This document shows positions 59,442 through 64,000 of a stretch of DNA of 64,000 nt, piece after piece. Origin of the DNA: CAXXOK01 sp963674895. Lineage in GTDB: Bacteria > Bacillota > Clostridia > Christensenellales > Aristaeellaceae. Position numbers and translations under genes: made by a program. The DNA lies in contig CAXXCY010000001.1 of the NCBI GenBank assembly GCA_963674895.2, positions 1 to 64,000 on the forward strand, written 5' to 3'. Each line of letters opens with the position of its first letter. The stretch's first letter is position 1. Below the pieces are notes generated by a model. The model was not told the origin of the DNA. It saw nothing but the letters and a program-made list of their open reading frames with translations, and did no database searches.

Positions 59442-60758
59442 ATGAAAAAGGTACTCGCGATTCTCTTGGGAATCACTCTGCTTCTCGGCTTGGCAGGCAC
59501 TGCCGTGGCAGAAAAAACCGTCATCAATCTGTGGACATTCACTGACGAAGTTCCCAACATGTTGGTTAAGTTCATGGAACTCAACCCCGACTTCGCGGAA
59601 CAGTATGAAGTGGTATCCACCATCATCGCGACGACGAACGGCGAATACCAGCCCGCGCTGGACGCGGCCCTGATAGCAGGCGGCGCCGACGCTCCCGACC
59701 TCTATACCGCAGAATCCGGCTTCGTGCTCAAGTACACGAAGGGCGACGCCTATGCGTATGCCGCTCCCTACAAGGACCTGGGCATCGATGTGGACGCCGA
59801 ACTGGCTGCCGCGGACATCGCGCAGTATACCGTGGATATCGGCACCAATCCCAACGGCGATCTCGTGGGCCTTGGCTATCAGGCCACGGGTTCCGGCATG
59901 ATCTATCGCCGTGACATCGCCATCGACGTGTGGGGCACCGATGATCCCGCGGTCGTTGCCGAAAAGACCGGCCCCGGCTGGGACAAGTTCCTTGAAGCGG
60001 CTGCCGAGCTCCGGGCGAAGGGCTATGCCATCGTATCCGGCGGCGGCGACATCTGGCAGGCGATCCGCACCGGCGGCGAATCCCCCTGGATCGTGGACGG
60101 CAAGCTCGTGATCGACCCCTATCGTGAAGCATACATGGACTACGCGAAGATTCTGTATGACAACGATTACACCAACGACACCACCGCGTGGTCCGACGCC
60201 TGGTTCGCCGATATGGCCGGCCTGGGTGCGAAACCCGTGTTCGCGTTCTTCGGACCCGCATGGCTGATCAACTACGTCATGGCCGGCAACTCCGGCGACA
60301 CCTATGGCCACTGGGCCGTCACCACCCCGCCGGTCGGCTTCTTCTGGGGCGGCACCTGGCTGCTTGCCAACAAGGATTCCGACGTGAAGGAAGCCGTCGG
60401 CAAGATCATCGAGTGGATCACGCTGGACAGCTCCGAAACCGGTCTGCAGTACTACTGGGCCAACGGCACGATGAAGGAAGGCGTAGTCGGCACGAAGGAT
60501 ACCGTAGCCTCGGGCACCGTAATGGCGGTTTCCAACGGCGAAGTGGAATTCCTCGGCGGCCAGAATATGTTTGACGTGTTCGTACCGGCCAACGCGTTTG
60601 CGTCCGGCGCATCGCTGACCCAGTACGACGAGACGATCAACATCACCTACTTCCCCGATCAGGTGAACCAGTACAAGCTTGGCCTCAAGACCCGCGAGCA
60701 GGCCCTGGAAGACTTCAAGCAAAACGTTGCCGACAACCTGGATGTCATGGTAGACTAA
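59442..60758 (+). CDS. Sugar ABC transporter substrate-binding protein
   Basis: 438 residues from ATG 59442 (MKKVLAILLGITLLLGLAGT; GGAGGG ribosome site). The signal peptide ends AVA before EKT, i.e. signal peptidase I type, and there is no lipobox Cys, which is unusual for a Gram-positive binding protein. Mature part has the solute-binding family 1 layout (VINLWTFTDEVPNML, ALDAALIAGGADAPDLYTAESG, GMIYRRDIAIDVWGTDDP, a WDKFLEAAAEL hinge). Partner of the two permeases downstream. Likely oligosaccharide ligand. Confidence 0.8.
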   Translation: MKKVLAILLGITLLLGLAGTAVAEKTVINLWTFTDEVPNMLVKFMELNPDFAEQYEVVSTIIATTNGEYQPALDAALIAGGADAPDLYTAESGFVLKYTKGDAYAYAAPYKDLGIDVDAELAAADIAQYTVDIGTNPNGDLVGLGYQATGSGMIYRRDIAIDVWGTDDPAVVAEKTGPGWDKFLEAAAELRAKGYAIVSGGGDIWQAIRTGGESPWIVDGKLVIDPYREAYMDYAKILYDNDYTNDTTAWSDAWFADMAGLGAKPVFAFFGPAWLINYVMAGNSGDTYGHWAVTTPPVGFFWGGTWLLANKDSDVKEAVGKIIEWITLDSSETGLQYYWANGTMKEGVVGTKDTVASGTVMAVSNGEVEFLGGQNMFDVFVPANAFASGASLTQYDETINITYFPDQVNQYKLGLKTREQALEDFKQNVADNLDVMVD

Positions 60759-60777
60759 TCCTCATACCCGACAAATC

Positions 60778-60825
60778 GGCAGGGGTAGCGGATGGCGCGC
60801 GCTATCCGCTCCCTGCCTTATTTTT
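60778..60825 (+). terminator. Hairpin between binding protein and permeases, partial terminator
   Basis: GGCAGGG then GCGGAT pair with ATCCGC and CCCTGCC (60778-60817), followed by TTATTTTT. Such attenuating hairpins lower permease mRNA relative to binding-protein mRNA. Confidence 0.7.
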
Positions 60826-60839
60826 GCGAGGTCGAGATC

Positions 60840-61829
60840 ATGATGAAAAAACGCCGCAGAAGCATCAGCTATGCAAGGTACGGTTACTACTTCTGTATTC
60901 CGTTTGTGGTTGTCTATTTGATTTTTTCTTTATATCCAACCATCTATACGGCTTTGCTCGGGTTTACCGATTCCAAGGGCCTGGGCAATATCAACTGGCA
61001 TTTTATATCCGAACCCTTGAAGAATTTCAACGTCATTCTCAACAACAAATCGTTCAAGCTTTCCGTCGCCAATACGTTCCAGATCTGGACGATGAACTTC
61101 ATACCGCAAATTCTGCTCGCCCTGTTGCTCACCGCCTGGTTTACCTCCCCGTCCATCAGGCTCAGGGGCAAGGGCGCGTTTAAAGTTCTGTTCTATATGC
61201 CCAACATCATCACAGCGGCGTCCATCGCCATCCTGTTTTACGCTCTGTTCGGCTATCCGACCGGACCCGTAAACTATTTCCTGCAGCAACTCGGGGTCGT
61301 CGACGCGGCTATACCGTTTACGACGCTTAAGGATTCCTCGCGGTATATCGTCGCGTTTATCCAGTTCTGGATGTGGTACGGCTACACGATGATCATTCTC
61401 ATTTCAGGAGTGCTGGGCATCAATCCGGAGCTGTTTGAAGCGGCGGAGATCGACGGTGCCTCCAATACGCAGGTGTTTTTCCGGATCACCCTTCCCAACC
61501 TGAAAACAATTCTTCTGTACGTGCTGGTCACCAGCCTGATCGGCGGCATGAATATGTTCGACATCCCCAAGGTGATGCTTAACGGCGGCCCGGACAACGC
61601 CACGCTGACCGCCAGCGTATTCATCTTCAACCAGGCATTCTCCGGCAGTTACCTCTACGCGCGCGCGTCCGCCGCCAGCATGTTGGTATTCCTGATTATC
61701 GCGGTCCTGTCCGGCATCATGTTCTTTCTGCTGCGCGATAAGGATGACAACCGGCGCCGCAGGGACCTGCGGAAAATCAACCGGGCCAATCGAAAATTGC
61801 AAAAAGCTTCGGGAGGTGTTTCCGCATGA
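60840..61829 (+). CDS. Sugar ABC transporter permease 1 (MalF-like)
   Basis: 329 residues from ATG 60840 (MMKKRRRSISYARYGYYFCIPF; GAGGTCGAG site). Six spans; the coupling loop EAAEIDGASNTQVFFRITLPNLK is the EAA motif of the MalF/MalG type. Ends with RKINRANRKLQKASGGVSA. It lies after a hairpin that probably keeps its level below that of the binding protein. Overlaps permease 2 by 4 bases. Confidence 0.85.
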   Translation: MMKKRRRSISYARYGYYFCIPFVVVYLIFSLYPTIYTALLGFTDSKGLGNINWHFISEPLKNFNVILNNKSFKLSVANTFQIWTMNFIPQILLALLLTAWFTSPSIRLRGKGAFKVLFYMPNIITAASIAILFYALFGYPTGPVNYFLQQLGVVDAAIPFTTLKDSSRYIVAFIQFWMWYGYTMIILISGVLGINPELFEAAEIDGASNTQVFFRITLPNLKTILLYVLVTSLIGGMNMFDIPKVMLNGGPDNATLTASVFIFNQAFSGSYLYARASAASMLVFLIIAVLSGIMFFLLRDKDDNRRRRDLRKINRANRKLQKASGGVSA

Positions 61830-62674
61830 GAAGGAAACTGTCCGCAGGCCAGATTACCTTCCGTATTTTCGCCTACACCGTCTGTATCCTGCTGGCCGTC
61901 ATGAGCCTGTTCCCGTTCATCATCATGATAGTCAACGCCACGCGCTCAACGCCGGAGATTCAGCAGCATACCCTTTCGCTGATCCCATCCCATTATTTCC
62001 AGAGCAATATCGACGTGCTGGAGGGGAAATCCTTCAACGCGATCGTCGGGTTTAAAAACTCCTTCATCATATCCTCATGCGCCACGCTGCTGACCATTTA
62101 TTTCTCCGCGCTCACCGCGCACGCGCTGGTATGCTACAACTGGAAACTCAGAAGCGCTTTTTTCACCTTTATCATGGTCGTCATGATGATTCCCGCGCAG
62201 ATCACCGGCATCGGGTTCTTTCAATTCATGTATTCCATCGGAATGACCAACAATTTCCTGGCGCTGATCCTTCCGCCGATTGCGGCGCCCGCCGGCGTGT
62301 TCTTCATGCGCCAGTTTATGATGGCGTCATTCCCGCTGGATTTGCTGGAGGCCGCGAGAATAGACGGGGCGCATGAATTCTTCACGTTCAACCGCATTGT
62401 GCTGCCCATCATGAAACCGGCGCTTGCCACGTTCGGGATTTTCTCGTTTGTGACCAGCTGGAACGCCCTGTTCATGCCGATGGTGCTGCTGACCAGTTCA
62501 AGCAACTACACCATGCCGCTGATGGTGCAGCTTCTGCGCGGCGATATCTATAAAACCGAGTATGGCGCCGTATACCTGGCCCTGACGATGACGGTGCTCC
62601 CGCTGTTCGTGGTGTACTTCTCCCTGTCCAAATACATTATCGCGGGCGTCGCTTTGGGCGGCGTAAAAGGATAA
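61826..62674 (+). CDS. Sugar ABC transporter permease 2 (MalG-like)
   Basis: 282 residues. Six spans; EAA-type loop LEAARIDGAHEFFTFNRIVLPIMKPAL; ends YFSLSKYIIAGVALGGVKG, the classic MalG-type C-terminus. GGGAGGTG ribosome site. No ATPase gene follows, so a shared MsmK/MalK-like ATPase elsewhere would be needed. Confidence 0.85.
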   Translation: MRRKLSAGQITFRIFAYTVCILLAVMSLFPFIIMIVNATRSTPEIQQHTLSLIPSHYFQSNIDVLEGKSFNAIVGFKNSFIISSCATLLTIYFSALTAHALVCYNWKLRSAFFTFIMVVMMIPAQITGIGFFQFMYSIGMTNNFLALILPPIAAPAGVFFMRQFMMASFPLDLLEAARIDGAHEFFTFNRIVLPIMKPALATFGIFSFVTSWNALFMPMVLLTSSSNYTMPLMVQLLRGDIYKTEYGAVYLALTMTVLPLFVVYFSLSKYIIAGVALGGVKG

Positions 62675-62700
62675 TCGAAGTTCTTCCAATCGCCTATAAT

Positions 62701-62731
62701 AAAAAGCTGCTGTGCAATACGGCAGCTTTTT
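62701..62731. terminator. Bidirectional terminator between the sugar ABC operon and eno
   Basis: AAAAAGCTGC (62701-62710) pairs with GCAGCTTTTT (62722-62731), with A/T runs on both sides. Confidence 0.85.
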
Positions 62732-62750
62732 ATTATGCCCGCTAAAGGTT

Positions 62751-64000
62751 TTATCGTTTGAATGCTGATTTCCCCGGATACGTCGCCGCCTGACCGAGCT
62801 CCTCCTCGATTTGCAGCAGGCGGTTGTACTTGGATACGCGCTCGCTGCGGCTGGGGGCGCCGGTTTTGATCTGGCCGGCGTTCATGGCTACCGCGAGGTC
62901 GGCGATTGTCGTGTCGCACGTCTCGCCGGAGCGGTGCGAAATTACGGCGGTGAAGTTCGCGCCGTGCGCCATCTGCACGGCCTCGATGGTCTCCCACAGG
63001 GAGCCGATCTGGTTGAGCTTGATGAGAATGGAGTTGGATGCTTTGTTCTCGATGCCCTTCCTCAGGCGCTGGGTGTTGGTGACGTACAGGTCGTCCCCGA
63101 CGAGCTGCACCTTGCGGCCCAGCCGGACGGTGAGCTTCTCCCAGCCGTCCCAGTCCTCCTCGTCCAGCGCATCCTCGATGGAAGCGATCGGGTACTTGTC
63201 CACCATGCTCTCCCAGTACGCGATCAGCTCGTCGGCGGTATAGCTGATTTTGTGCTTGGGCAGGAAGTAGCCCTTCTCGGCCTTCCATTCGCTGGACGCG
63301 GAGTCGATCGCGAGCATAAAGTCGTCGTAGGGCTTGTATCCGGCTTCCTCGATCGCGCGGATCAGGTACTGAATGGCTTCCTCGTCGCTGTCCAGGTTAG
63401 GCGCGTAGCCGCCCTCGTCGCCGACGGCGGTGGAATGTCCGTCCTTTTTAAGGATCCTGGCCAGCGTATGGAACACCTCGGCGCTCTGGCGCAGTCCCTC
63501 GGCGAAAGAGGAAGCGCCCACCGGCATGATCATGAACTCCTGGATGTCGATGTTGTTGGCGGCATGCGCGCCGCCGTTCAAAACGTTCATCATGGGCACG
63601 GGCAGCGTATGCGCGGCCGTACCGCCGATAAAGCGGTCCAGGGACACGCCCTGCGCCTGCGCCGCGGCCTTCGCGGCCGCCAGCGATACGGCGAGGATCG
63701 CGTTGGCGCCGAAGTTGGATTTATCCTTGGTCCCGTCCGCCGCAATCATGGCCTTGTCGATAGCCGCCGTCTGCGCGGCGTCCATCCCGGCGATCGTTTG
63801 GCTGATGATGCCGTTGACGTGCCCGACGGCCTTGAGCACGCCCTTGCCGCCGTAGCGTTTGGGGTCTTTGTCCCGCAGTTCCAGCGCTTCAAACATGCCG
63901 GTGGACGCGCCGCTGGGTACGGCCGCGGTTCCGACCACGCCGTTTTCCAGCGTTACTTCCGCTTCCACCGTGGGGTTGCCGCGGGAATCAAGGATCTCGC
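62751..64000 (-). CDS. eno: Enolase, partial (runs off the right edge)
   Basis: Only the N-terminus is missing: the reading frame continues past 63968 to the window edge with ILDSRGNPT, so the start lies just beyond. Contains PSGASTGMFEALELRD, VPMMNVLNGGAHAANNIDIQEFMIMPVG (metal ligands follow), DGWEKLTVRLGRKVQLVGDDLYVTNTQRL, and VISHRSGETCDTTIADLAVAMNAGQIKTGAPSRSERVSKYNRLLQIEEEL. Interconverts 2-phosphoglycerate and phosphoenolpyruvate. Convergent with the sugar ABC operon. Confidence 0.96.
   Translation of the reverse strand, partial: EILDSRGNPTVEAEVTLENGVVGTAAVPSGASTGMFEALELRDKDPKRYGGKGVLKAVGHVNGIISQTIAGMDAAQTAAIDKAMIAADGTKDKSNFGANAILAVSLAAAKAAAQAQGVSLDRFIGGTAAHTLPVPMMNVLNGGAHAANNIDIQEFMIMPVGASSFAEGLRQSAEVFHTLARILKKDGHSTAVGDEGGYAPNLDSDEEAIQYLIRAIEEAGYKPYDDFMLAIDSASSEWKAEKGYFLPKHKISYTADELIAYWESMVDKYPIASIEDALDEEDWDGWEKLTVRLGRKVQLVGDDLYVTNTQRLRKGIENKASNSILIKLNQIGSLWETIEAVQMAHGANFTAVISHRSGETCDTTIADLAVAMNAGQIKTGAPSRSERVSKYNRLLQIEEELGQAATYPGKSAFKR

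Overview
The window reads as a chromosomal piece of a moderately high-GC member of the Bacillota, most likely an anaerobic gut-type Clostridia. The evidence is the Gram-positive ribosomal superoperon order, zinc-type S14/S4/L36 proteins, a KOW-domain protein next to infA, a Nlp/p60-type phage lysin, a BMP-type nucleoside ABC cassette and strong AGGAGG-type ribosome binding sites. No rRNA, CRISPR array, integrase or transposase gene was found. Species cannot be named from the sequence.

Layout. 1-9.3 kb: right part of a siphovirus-like prophage (tape measure, distal tail, Gp37-like tail protein, baseplate/fibre proteins, XkdX-like peptide, lysin, holin-like proteins); two of its structural genes carry frame breaks. 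9.3-14.75 kb: a minus-strand surface-protein operon with its own promoter and a structured 5' leader, encoding four small secreted paralogues with SipW-type signal peptides, a secreted protein with two copies of an unrecognised domain between Pro-Thr repeat rods, and a FemAB/GNAT-like acyltransferase. 15.1-23.3 kb: tRNA-Arg(CCG), a winged-helix regulator plus MFS exporter, mscL, an SDR-TetR pair with a clear operator, a rhodanese lipoprotein and two tandem membrane glycosyltransferase paralogues. 23.4-25.2 kb: an AT-rich island with one gene, a fused AAA ATPase-DUF4435 protein resembling a single-chain PARIS (AriA-AriB) anti-phage system. 25.2-35.1 kb: nitroreductase, nucleoside-type ABC transporter without its binding protein, VanW-like protein, fba, rfbB, a decayed glycoside hydrolase and an O-antigen-ligase-like protein.

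35.6-53.5 kb (minus strand): the S10-spc-alpha ribosomal superoperon from rpsJ to rplQ, including secY, adk, map, infA and rpoA. It is split between rpmJ and rpsM by an oppositely oriented TetR-membrane protein module; rpsM-rplQ has its own promoter. Two complete copies and one partial copy of a palindromic repeat lie in this area, and both complete copies touch the stop codon of a ribosomal protein gene. A different palindromic element lies between secY and adk.

53.7-64 kb: MFS protein, tRNA-Gly(CCC)-tuf unit, small membrane protein, LacI regulator facing a sugar ABC transporter (binding protein, hairpin, two permeases), and the 3' part of eno running off the window.

The most interesting items are the SipW-type/Pro-Thr operon with its unassigned structured leader, the fused PARIS-like gene, and the stop-codon-abutting palindromes in the interrupted alpha operon.
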